Assembly: GCA_947258835.1 (NCBI GenBank)
Contig: CAMYJY010000107.1
Location: 1 to 14,501 of the forward strand
DNA from: an uncultured Pirellulales bacterium
GTDB taxonomy: Bacteria; Planctomycetota; Planctomycetia; Pirellulales; Lacipirellulaceae
Reading direction: 5' to 3'
Length of the DNA stretch: 14,501 nucleotides
Shown: positions 7,590 through 14,440 of the stretch, one piece after another
How the letters are laid out: each line of letters opens with the position of its first letter
Position numbering within the stretch: the stretch's first letter is position 1
The notes under the pieces: generated by a model
The model's input: only the letters and a program-made list of their open reading frames with translations
The model's database searches: none
What the model was told of the DNA's origin: nothing
Program-made: the position numbers and the translations under genes

Positions 7590-7632
7590 TACTCTGCACG
7601 GGGGCAACAACCGCGGATTTTGGTAAGTTGCT

Positions 7633-9555
7633 TTAGTCCACGGTTCCATGCTGTGGCTCAACTTTGCACTGCCGCTGGTCGGCTAGTCGACGGCAGGTGT
7701 GGACGATGCCGGTCACGTCCAGGTGGAGATCGGCCAGCAGTTCCTCCCGCTGGCCATGTTCCACAAAATGATCCGGGATGCCCAGGCGATGGACCCGGCT
7801 GGCATCCAGACCGGCATCGGCGGCGGCTTCCAGCACGGCGCTGCCAAAACCTCCGGCCAGGGCCGCTTCTTCCAACGTGATCACATAGTCACATTCCTGG
7901 ACCGCGCGGAGGATGGTTTCTGTGTCCAGCGGCTTCAGGAACCGGGCGTTGATCACGCCCACGTCGTGCCCTGCCTGGCGGAGTTCCGCGGCGGCTTCCA
8001 GGCAGGCCGGCAGGAGTGCGCCATAGGCCACCAGACAACCGTCACTTCCCCAGTGCAGGACTTCGCTCCGACCAAGTTCCATGCGGGCCGGCGATCGTGG
8101 CAGCTCGATGGCGGTGGCCTTGGGGTAGCGAATAGCGCAGGGGCTGGTGTGCTCGAGGGCAAAATCCAACATCAGCGGCAGATCGCGCGCATCGCCCGGT
8201 GCCATCACCACCAGGTTGGGGAAGATCCGCAGGTAACTGGGGTCAAACACGCCGTGATGGGTCGGCCCATCGGGGCCTGCCAAGCCGCCGCGGTCGAGCA
8301 TGAAGGTCACGGGCAGATTTTGCAGGGCCACTTCTTGGAAAATATGGTCAAAGGCGCGCTGCAGAAAAGTACTGTAAATATCCACAATGGGGCGCAGGCC
8401 AGCTTTGGCTTGGCCGGCGGCAAAGGCTACCGTGTGGGCTTCACAAATTCCCGTGTCGAAAAAGCGCTGCGGATAGGCATCGCGCACCTGTTCCAGTTTA
8501 TTGCCTTGGCACATGGCGGCTGTGAGCACGGTCACGCGTGGATTTTTTTCCAGTTGGGCGGCGATCGACTCGGAAGCCACATGGGTGTAGGCCCGGGCCG
8601 AGCTTTGCTGCATGGCCACGATTTTCTCCGCCGCACGCTCAAACTGAGGCGGCGCGTGGAACAGGACTGGATCCGCGGCGGCGGGCTGAAAACCGTGGCC
8701 TTTTTCCGTAACCACGTGGAGCAGTACCGGCCCTGGAATGCGGTGGACCCGTTTGAGATATTTGCGCAACAAACCCAAATTATGTCCGTCGATGGGGCCC
8801 ACGTAGCGGAAGCCCAGGTTCTCGAACATCATGCCACCGCTGAGACCCGCTTTGGCGGCCTCTTTCAGTTGCACTAAGAACCGCTCCGTCGGGTCGCCCA
8901 AGAGTGGCACTTTGCCCAGAATTTTGACGATTTCGTCCTTGAGGCCCGTGTACATCGGATTGATTCGCAGTCGATCCAAGTAATCGGCCAAGCCGCCCAC
9001 CGGCGGACAAATCGACATGTGATTGTCGTTCAAGATGACCAGCAGTTTGTCATGGGGGGCACGGGCATTGTTGAAGGCCTCGAAAACCACGCCGGAGGGC
9101 AGGGCACCATCGCCGATGACGGCCACGGCATAGCGTTGCTCTGCAGGGCGCAACAGCGCGTCCCCACTGGTCAGCCCCAGGGCCGTGGACACGCTGGCAC
9201 CGGCATGCCCCGTCATGAACAAATCGTATTCGCTCTCCAGCGGGTGGGGGTAGCCCATCAGGCCCCCTTTGGTCCGCATGGTGTTAAATTCCGGGAAACG
9301 CCCCGTGATGAGTTTGTGCGGATAAATTTGGTGTCCCGTATCCCAAATCAGTCGGTGTTGACGGAAGTCGAAACTGGTATGCAATGCCAGGCACAATTCC
9401 ACCACGCCCAAGTTGGAGGCAAAATGCGCGCTCCGGCAGGTGATCAGATTGCACAGCACCTCGCGGATCTCGACGGCCAACTGCTCCAACTGAGGGAGGG
9501 ATAGTTGGAGCAGATCTGGGGGGCCGGTGATGCTGGGTAGTAGGTAAGTGTTCAA
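7633..9555 (-). CDS. dxs: 1-deoxy-D-xylulose-5-phosphate synthase
   Basis: Thiamine-diphosphate enzyme that condenses pyruvate and glyceraldehyde 3-phosphate to DXP, the entry step of the MEP isoprenoid pathway. The 640 residues are full length. Visible blocks: HFASNLGVVEL (44-54), WDTGHQIYPHK (71-81), the ThDP/Mg motif IGDGALPSGVVFEAFNN (147-163) to NDNHMSI (176-182), GPIDGHN (253-259), catalytic Glu372 in DTGICEAH (367-374), and DRGGLAGPDGPTHHG (421-435). Several of these differ from the common bacterial consensus (NDNE, GIAEQH, DRAGLVGEDGPTHQG), as in planctomycete Dxs proteins I recall. The start is TTG 9555. A stop codon lies four codons upstream in frame, so no earlier start exists, and the conserved region begins soon after. 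It is 24 bp from the ispA stop, so the two are very likely cotranscribed. Confidence 0.96.
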   Translation of the reverse strand: MNTYLLPSITGPPDLLQLSLPQLEQLAVEIREVLCNLITCRSAHFASNLGVVELCLALHTSFDFRQHRLIWDTGHQIYPHKLITGRFPEFNTMRTKGGLMGYPHPLESEYDLFMTGHAGASVSTALGLTSGDALLRPAEQRYAVAVIGDGALPSGVVFEAFNNARAPHDKLLVILNDNHMSICPPVGGLADYLDRLRINPMYTGLKDEIVKILGKVPLLGDPTERFLVQLKEAAKAGLSGGMMFENLGFRYVGPIDGHNLGLLRKYLKRVHRIPGPVLLHVVTEKGHGFQPAAADPVLFHAPPQFERAAEKIVAMQQSSARAYTHVASESIAAQLEKNPRVTVLTAAMCQGNKLEQVRDAYPQRFFDTGICEAHTVAFAAGQAKAGLRPIVDIYSTFLQRAFDHIFQEVALQNLPVTFMLDRGGLAGPDGPTHHGVFDPSYLRIFPNLVVMAPGDARDLPLMLDFALEHTSPCAIRYPKATAIELPRSPARMELGRSEVLHWGSDGCLVAYGALLPACLEAAAELRQAGHDVGVINARFLKPLDTETILRAVQECDYVITLEEAALAGGFGSAVLEAAADAGLDASRVHRLGIPDHFVEHGQREELLADLHLDVTGIVHTCRRLADQRQCKVEPQHGTVD

Positions 9556-9579
9556 GGTAAAGCTCTAAATGACGGTTCG

Positions 9580-10437
9580 TTACTTCGTGCGTTGACCAAC
9601 GAAAACAGCCAGGTCCCGCAAGGGCGCGGCTGCCTCCCCCCAATCCGCGATGGCCTGGCAGGCCGTTGTCACCAGCGTCTCGACCCGTTGTCGACTGGCC
9701 TCCGTCCCCAGCACGGCCGGATAGGTTGTCTTGCCCTGCCGTTCGTCCTGGCCCACGCGTTTGCCGACGTCTGCTTCGGAGCCGGAGACATCGAGCAGGT
9801 CATCCACCACCTGAAAGGCCAAGCCCAAGTGCCGGCCATAGGTGTCCAGGGCCTCCAGCTGTGCGGCAGTGGCCCGTGCCACCAGGGCACCCAGCTGCAA
9901 CGACACGCGGAACAGGGCCCCTGTCTTCCGCCTATGTATTGATTCTAATTGATGGATTCGCGTCTGGTCGATATTATTTGTGTGCTGTTCCCCGGGCACT
10001 CCTGCCGCGGCCAAATCATCCGCCTGCCCTCCGACCAGCGCCGTAGCACCGGCCGCTTGGGCCAAGGCCGCGCAGCAGCGGGCCGCCAATTCGGCCGGCT
10101 CCAGCTGGCTGGCCAGCACTTCAAACGCCCGGGCGAGCAGGGCATCGCCCACTAAGATGGCGGTGGCTTCGTCGAAGTGTTTGTGGCAGGTGGGCCGGCC
10201 CCGCCGGAGATCGTCATCGTCCATGGCCGGCAGATCATCGTGCACCAGCGAGTACGCATGGATCATTTCCACGGCCACCGCCGCGGGCATGGCGTCGGCG
10301 TACTGTCCGCCACAGGCCTGAGTCGCCAACAGCACCAGCTGCGGTCGCAATCTCTTGCCAGGTGCTAACAGGCTATACTCGATGGCCTGGCGTAAGCGGG
10401 GTGGGCAATCATCGGAAAACGCGATGGCTTCCCGCAA
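9580..10437 (-). CDS. ispA: Farnesyl-diphosphate-type polyprenyl synthase
   Basis: Condenses isopentenyl diphosphate with allylic diphosphates to make farnesyl (or geranylgeranyl) diphosphate. Motifs, numbered from TTG 10437: GKRLRP (27-32), first Asp-rich motif DDLPAMDDDD (67-76) with the two-residue insertion and Tyr62 five before it, as in E. coli IspA, then KTGALFR (171-177), second Asp-rich motif VDDLLD (211-216) and GKTTYP (235-240). The 285 residues lack about 20 at the N-terminus. TTG 10437 has no ribosome binding site and is the only start in this frame before the stop at 10510-10512. An ATG at 10507 opens a natural-looking N-terminus (MVLLDIETNLTSVL) that stops at TGA 10463-10465. 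Skipping one base there would join it to DFRAPIDAALREA and give 308 residues. The 5' end is therefore uncertain: frameshift, sequence error or genuine TTG start. It sits between xseB and dxs. Confidence 0.9.
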   Translation of the reverse strand: MREAIAFSDDCPPRLRQAIEYSLLAPGKRLRPQLVLLATQACGGQYADAMPAAVAVEMIHAYSLVHDDLPAMDDDDLRRGRPTCHKHFDEATAILVGDALLARAFEVLASQLEPAELAARCCAALAQAAGATALVGGQADDLAAAGVPGEQHTNNIDQTRIHQLESIHRRKTGALFRVSLQLGALVARATAAQLEALDTYGRHLGLAFQVVDDLLDVSGSEADVGKRVGQDERQGKTTYPAVLGTEASRQRVETLVTTACQAIADWGEAAAPLRDLAVFVGQRTK

Positions 10438-10501
10438 GGCAGCATCGATCGGTGCGCGAAAATCACAGCACGCTCGTGAGGTTTGTTTCGATGTCCAATA
10501 A

Positions 10502-10508
10502 AACCATC
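10502..10508. repeat. Target-site duplication, ispA side
   Basis: AACCATC, identical to 10672-10678. On the minus strand it reads GATGGTT and contains the candidate original ispA ATG (10505-10507). Confidence 0.7.
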
Positions 10509-10671
10509 CTCAAACTGAAAACAGGGGCTCCATGAAGCCGGTAAAGCCCGAGAAAAAAGCCCCCGTTTCCGCACCGCGGCAGCTCACCAAGAAACCTAGT
10601 TGGGAGGCGGATGGAGTGGGCTTTTCCGGCCCAAACCGGCAAGCACTAGGGATACCTGTTTTCACTTTGAG
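10509..10671. mobile_element. Complete copy B of a 163-bp inverted-repeat element
   Basis: The left end CTCAAACTGAAAACAGG (10509-10525) and the reverse complement of the right end CCTGTTTTCACTTTGAG (10655-10671) agree at 16 of 17 bases. The element is flanked directly by AACCATC on both sides (10502-10508 and 10672-10678; the next two bases CT also agree). It shares about 89% identity over 130 bases with 3410-3540. Internally CCGGTAAAGCCC (10538-10549) can pair with GGGCTTTTCCGG (10618-10629) at 11 of 12 positions. Short size, terminal inverted repeats, a target duplication and a second copy make it a MITE-like non-autonomous element. No transposase is in the window. It fills the xseB-ispA junction. 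Confidence 0.85.
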
Positions 10672-10678
10672 AACCATC
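10672..10678. repeat. Target-site duplication, xseB side
   Basis: AACCATC, the second copy of the flanking duplication, immediately next to the xseB stop codon (10679-10681). Confidence 0.7.
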
Positions 10679-11050
10679 CTAAAAGAGTGAGGAGCCGTCG
10701 TCCACGTCTGAATCCGATTTGCGTGGCTGCCGGGAGCTTTTTTCCGTGGCAGAACGTCGCCGACTACGGGAGGCGCTTTTTTCTGTCAGCGACTCGTCCT
10801 CCACGTCCTCGAAGGGTGTTGTGGTGGCGCGGCCTTGGGCGTCGACTCCGGCCACCAATTCAATCCGCCGTTCCGCTTCGTTGAGCAAGCGGTAGCAAGA
10901 TTTTAGATGACGGACCCCTTGTTCGTATTGCTCCAGGGACGCATCCAGATCCAGCTGGCCCCCTTCGAGCTTGGCGACGACGGCCTCCAGCTCGGCCAGT
11001 CCCTGTTCAAAACTGGGCTGTTTGGTCTCAACTTTTTTCTTTTTGGCCAC
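10679..11050 (-). CDS. xseB: Exodeoxyribonuclease VII small subunit
   Basis: Small subunit of exonuclease VII, which degrades single-stranded DNA from both ends. Several copies bind the coiled coil of each XseA. The first 70 residues are typical: SFEQGLAELEAVVAKLEGGQLDLDASLEQYEQG (13-45) followed by LLNEAERRIELV (55-66). The protein has 123 residues, against about 80 in most relatives. The extra 50 residues form a polar Ser/Arg/Asp-rich tail (SASRSRRRSATEKSSRQPRK), probably disordered, of unknown role. The start is GTG 11050, supported by AAAGGAA just upstream, which overlaps the xseA stop. Only 12 bp separate it from xseA, indicating translational coupling. Confidence 0.93.
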   Translation of the reverse strand: MAKKKKVETKQPSFEQGLAELEAVVAKLEGGQLDLDASLEQYEQGVRHLKSCYRLLNEAERRIELVAGVDAQGRATTTPFEDVEDESLTEKSASRSRRRSATEKSSRQPRKSDSDVDDGSSLF

Positions 11051-11057
11051 TGTTTCG

Positions 11058-11064
11058 TTCCTTT
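11058..11064 (-). promoter_or_regulatory. Ribosome binding site of xseB
   Basis: AAAGGAA on the minus strand, seven bases before GTG 11050 and overlapping the xseA TAA stop (11063-11065). It supports the GTG start. Confidence 0.6.
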
Positions 11065-12313
11065 AGTCGCGCGCTGGTTTGTCAGGGTCTGGGGGCTCGA
11101 TGGAGTCGACTGTGCTGACGGCCGAGCCCTGAGCAAAGCGGGTGATCAACTGCTCTCCGGGGCGGAGACGGCCGACTTGGGTGATGAGCCGTCCCGTTTG
11201 CCGGGCTTGGGTCAGGCTATATCCCCGCTGCAATACGCCCAGCGGGCTGAGTGTTTCCAGTTTACCGCCAAGAGCGGCCAGGCGATTGTGCTGTTCGCGG
11301 AGCTGCAACTTGATCCGCTGATCGAGGTAGGTCGCCTGTTCGTCGAGCCGACGGCCCAAGTGATGCACTCGTTCCAGCGGGCGGGTAAACACCGCGCGGC
11401 GCGCCAGGCCCTCCAGGCGATTTCGTAGCGAGGTGGCCCGCCAGCTAAGGGCGCTGCGGAGTCGCGTTTCGCAATGGTGCAGACGTTGCCGAACATCTTC
11501 CGCCGCCGGCACCACCAATTCGGCCGCCTCGCTGGGGGTGAGGGCCCTCTGGTCGGCGACCAGATCGGCCAGGGTGACATCGATTTCATGGCCCACGGCC
11601 GACACGGTTGGCACGGGTGAAGCGGCCAGCGCTCGCACGACCTGCTCGGTGTTGAAGGTCCATAAGTCTTCCGCGCTGCCACCGCCGCGGCAGACCACCA
11701 ACACGTCCAAGGGCGGCTGCAGCAGCTGGGCTTGGCGGAGGCCAGCGACCACTTCCTCCGCCGCGCTGTCGCCCTGAACGCGTGCCGGAAAAATCAACAC
11801 CTCCACACCGCGCCAGCGGCGGCGGAGCACTTCTAAAAAATCGCGAATCGCGGCCCCGGTGGGGCTGGTCACCACCCCCACGCGTTGTGGGAAGGTGGGC
11901 AAGGGGCGTTTCCGCTCCGCGGCAAAGAGGCCTTCTCGGGAGAGTTTTTCCCGCAGCTTGCGGAGGGCCAGTTCCAAGGCCCCCACACCTTGCGGTTGCA
12001 GTTGCTCGACGACCAACTGGTAGCTACCCCGAGGCGGATAGACATCCAGACGTCCACGGCAGATGACTTCCAGTCCATCTTGCAAGTCAAATTTTAGCCG
12101 TGCCGCCGTGCTCCGCCACATCACGGCCCGCAACTGGGCAGCCTCGTCTTTGAGCGTAAAGTAGCAATGGCCGGATTGGGGCCGGGAAAAATTTGAAATT
12201 TCCCCGGCCACCCACACGGAGGGAAACTCCCGCTCCACCAGCCCCTGAAACTGGGCGGTAAGCTGGCTCACCGTGAGCACGTGCTGCTGGTTGGGGGTTG
12301 CTGAACGGGCCAT
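11063..12313 (-). CDS. xseA: Exodeoxyribonuclease VII large subunit
   Basis: Catalytic subunit of exonuclease VII, a cytoplasmic single-strand DNA exonuclease used in repair. The 416 residues show the N-terminal OB-fold (about 12-107, VSQLTAQFQGLVEREFPSVW, GHCYFTLKD), the catalytic domain with VGVVTSPTGAAIRDF (145-159), RGGGSAEDLWTFN (209-221) and SAVGHEIDVTLADLVAD (238-254) followed by ALTPSEAAEL, and a helical, Arg/Leu-rich coiled-coil region (about 270-370) where XseB binds. The C-terminal part includes GVLQRGYSLTQ (343-353 region), also conserved. It is somewhat shorter than E. coli XseA (456), within family range. ATG 12313 gives the usual distance to the OB-fold. The ribosome binding site is weak. 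It heads the xseA-xseB-ispA-dxs cluster. Confidence 0.97.
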   Translation of the reverse strand: MARSATPNQQHVLTVSQLTAQFQGLVEREFPSVWVAGEISNFSRPQSGHCYFTLKDEAAQLRAVMWRSTAARLKFDLQDGLEVICRGRLDVYPPRGSYQLVVEQLQPQGVGALELALRKLREKLSREGLFAAERKRPLPTFPQRVGVVTSPTGAAIRDFLEVLRRRWRGVEVLIFPARVQGDSAAEEVVAGLRQAQLLQPPLDVLVVCRGGGSAEDLWTFNTEQVVRALAASPVPTVSAVGHEIDVTLADLVADQRALTPSEAAELVVPAAEDVRQRLHHCETRLRSALSWRATSLRNRLEGLARRAVFTRPLERVHHLGRRLDEQATYLDQRIKLQLREQHNRLAALGGKLETLSPLGVLQRGYSLTQARQTGRLITQVGRLRPGEQLITRFAQGSAVSTVDSIEPPDPDKPARD

Positions 12314-12330
12314 GATTGGCAGCTCGTAGT

Positions 12331-12530
12331 CGGGGGCGAAGCCCCACCTTTTTATGTGTGATATTTGATGTGTGATGTGTGATATTTGATGTAGGGGACA
12401 ACCTCAGTTAGTTGGGGCGCAGCCTAAGAACATCACACCCCACATCAAATATCTTACATCACACACTCCGCTACAAGGTGCTGCGCACCAGCCTACGGTT
12501 GTACTTCACATCTCACATCTCACATTAGAC
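12331..12530. repeat. Repeat-filled spacer between the beta-barrel gene and xseA
   Basis: TGTGATATTTGATG occurs twice as a 21-base-period direct repeat (12357-12370, 12378-12391). Its approximate complement follows at about 12429-12463 (CACATCAAATATCTTACATC), and TCACATC units recur at 12505-12524. Small hairpins are GGGGC-GAA-GCCCC (about 12332-12344) and GGTGC-TGC-GCACC (12477-12489). No gene. Some of these hairpins may end transcription of the upstream gene, but no clean terminator stands out. Confidence 0.6.
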
Positions 12531-13784
12531 TTACCAGTCGACGCCCAGCGAGGTATTGAAGCCAAACAGACCCAGTGTGCCCGTTTCGCTGGAAGCATTG
12601 CCCGCGCCGTTCCACACCTGTCCCTCGATGGCCGTGGAGACAAACGGTCGCAGCGCCCTCCACCGCCAACCGCGCCATTGCAGGCCGAGTTGGATTTCAC
12701 CAATGGAGAGGAGGTCGTCTCGGTTGGTGGTTTGGGTTGTGGTAATGGGCGTGATCAAATCCAGATCTTCACCTGCCGAGAGGGTGCTGGCACCGTCACC
12801 AAACAGGACCGATCCTCGTGCCAAACAGTACATACCCAAGCGCGAGGACCAGGGCCGGTAGGCCCGCAGCGACATCGTGGGCCCAAACCCTTCCAGGGAG
12901 TGCCGGTAGTTGATTTGTCCCAGCAGAGTATTGCCGACGTCACGCAATTGGGCTAAGTAGGTTTGTTCGGCAAAGGCGTAGCGGAGTCCGCAGCTGAGTC
13001 CCAGGCCCCAACGACCGAACCCCGTTTGCTTGGTGGCCTCCAAATCGATGGTGTAGGCGTTCAGTCCGCTGGCAGCCGAAAAGGTGTCGGTGGGGATGGT
13101 GCTCGAAATATCGACATCGGCAAATTCTGGATGCGTAAGCTCCCCGAGGTTATTTGCGGGGGGACTCGCGGTGGAGGTGGCGGCAGGATGATCGAACTGC
13201 CACCAGCTCACGCGCCAGCCCAAGCCGTCGCAAACATCGGCACCCAACCAGACCCGCGGCGAGAATTCCAAATCGTAGTCAAACTCGGTGTCCGTATGTG
13301 TCACGGCACCCGCGCCGTCGTCCGTTCTGATCATGAAGGCCGGATTTTCTTCAAAGCGGGGTTTTAGGAATGTGGCCTCAAAGCCCCCGTACAAACGCGT
13401 TCGCGGGCGGCAGCTGGTGTCGCCACACGGGTCCTGCACGCCACACGTATTCTGCACGCCCATGCCGCAGGCGAAGACGCCCCCGGCACAAGCATCGGTG
13501 GGTGCCTGCTGCGGAAGATCCAACTCCCACGAGGTATCCAGCTCTTCTTCCAGGACGGCCGAGTTGTCGTACTCAGCATTCTGCTGTGCTGGTTGCCCCT
13601 CCACGTTATCGCTGGACTGGAGCGGGTCCGGTATGTTTAACGCCTCTGCTGGCGGTGACTGCGGTGTGCCCAGCGCGGAATAATATTCCTGCCGTGCCTC
13701 CGCCGAGTTGCTAGCACAGCAGCAGCCGAGCGCGGCTGCTAGCAGCCAAAATCCGGTGATTGGTGAAAAAGCCCAGCAATGCAT
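12531..13784 (-). CDS. Predicted outer-membrane beta-barrel protein
   Basis: A 417-residue exported protein. From ATG 13784 it has a signal peptide with hydrophobic core (ITGFWLLAAALG, about 9-20), three Cys (CCC 21-23) and a possible AEA cleavage site near 30. An acidic, Gln/Pro-rich linker follows, then a Cys cluster (Cys99, 106, 114, 120, 125) and, from about 130 (RLYGGFEATFLKPRF), a long series of amphipathic aromatic-rich strands (FSPRVWLGADV, GWRVSWWQF, WGLGLSCGLRYAF, IQLGLQWRGWRWRALRP) ending in ...NTSLGVDW. The overall pattern resembles planctomycete outer-membrane barrels (BBP7 or Lpg1974-like), but I cannot assign a family with certainty. Start choice: AAAGGA (complement of 13793-13798) precedes ATG 13784 and a signal peptide begins there. 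The open frame up to 13895 adds a non-signal stretch. Role likely porin or surface structure, inferred. Confidence 0.8.
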   Translation of the reverse strand: MHCWAFSPITGFWLLAAALGCCCASNSAEARQEYYSALGTPQSPPAEALNIPDPLQSSDNVEGQPAQQNAEYDNSAVLEEELDTSWELDLPQQAPTDACAGGVFACGMGVQNTCGVQDPCGDTSCRPRTRLYGGFEATFLKPRFEENPAFMIRTDDGAGAVTHTDTEFDYDLEFSPRVWLGADVCDGLGWRVSWWQFDHPAATSTASPPANNLGELTHPEFADVDISSTIPTDTFSAASGLNAYTIDLEATKQTGFGRWGLGLSCGLRYAFAEQTYLAQLRDVGNTLLGQINYRHSLEGFGPTMSLRAYRPWSSRLGMYCLARGSVLFGDGASTLSAGEDLDLITPITTTQTTNRDDLLSIGEIQLGLQWRGWRWRALRPFVSTAIEGQVWNGAGNASSETGTLGLFGFNTSLGVDW

Positions 13785-13792
13785 GGCAAAGA

Positions 13793-13798
13793 TCCTTT
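13793..13798 (-). promoter_or_regulatory. Ribosome binding site of the beta-barrel gene
   Basis: AAAGGA on the minus strand, eight bases before ATG 13784. It decides for this start, which places the signal peptide at the N-terminus, over the in-frame ATG at 13895. Confidence 0.55.
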
Positions 13799-13904
13799 GT
13801 GCGTAGACTTGGATAACATGATCCAGGACGCACCGCGATTCCAAGTTCGCGGAGCTGACGCTGGTATAATCGGCAACTTGCGCAAAGAAATCCAATGATT
13901 CGGA

Positions 13905-14312
13905 TTAGTGCGGCTCGAGCCAACGACCAGCCAGGTAGCCCGCGGCACTGACGGTGGCCGATAGCAGCGCGCCCCAGCACAGATCAACGACGGTCACGAT
14001 CCAGGGCCATTTTTTTACCGTGGCTTGGTTGGTGAGATCGTAGGTGGCGTAGGTCACCAAACCAAAGAACCCGCCCCACAGCAGGGCCTGGGCGAGTGAG
14101 CCAGCCTGCAGTGCGGGCAGGATGCAGAAAAGGACGATACCGGCCACGAAGAGCAAGTAAAACGCCACCGCGGCCCACCAATTCGGTTGGTCGGTGAGCA
14201 GGAAGCCGAGGTGTGTGCGATAGAACTTGCGGGCCACCAGCCCCAGCCAGACCGCGTCCAGTGCTAAAAATACGACAATGGCGACCAGATAAAGCTTGCT
14301 GAAATGGATCAT
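13905..14312 (-). CDS. DUF2177 family membrane protein
   Basis: A small integral membrane protein of 135 residues with four predicted membrane segments (about 6-26, 46-66, 74-92, 104-127). The hallmarks of the DUF2177 family are present: LDAVWLG at 18-24, then TYATYDLTNQATVKKWPW at 87-104 and VVDLCWG at 108-114. Function is unknown for the family. The conserved Asp, Trp, Tyr and Asn residues within or near the membrane are its signature. Start at ATG 14312 places the first membrane segment right at the N-terminus, as usual. The 35 extra codons up to 14417 are polar and unlike the family. It ends 120 bp upstream of the beta-barrel gene start. Confidence 0.88.
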   Translation of the reverse strand: MIHFSKLYLVAIVVFLALDAVWLGLVARKFYRTHLGFLLTDQPNWWAAVAFYLLFVAGIVLFCILPALQAGSLAQALLWGGFFGLVTYATYDLTNQATVKKWPWIVTVVDLCWGALLSATVSAAGYLAGRWLEPH

Positions 14313-14440
14313 GCGAATTGGCTCGGAGGCGATTGTGTGCAGGTCCGCTGAAGCAACTGGCAGCCCGCATCGACCCGTGGCCCAGCCGTCTTCAGGTCGT
14401 TTACTAATGTTTAGCAAATTCTAGCGGCCAGCACATGCCT

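Noticed and set aside
7407..7661. An 84-codon minus-strand open frame between dxs and nadK
   Set aside because: It is a translation of the inverted-repeat spacer, low in complexity and without a start signal.
7699..8877. A 392-codon plus-strand open frame opposite dxs
   Set aside because: Antisense shadow of dxs.
10531..10689. A 52-codon peptide (MKPVKPEKK...) read on the plus strand inside copy B
   Set aside because: The same frame in copy A is broken by TGA, and differences between copies do not favour third codon positions.
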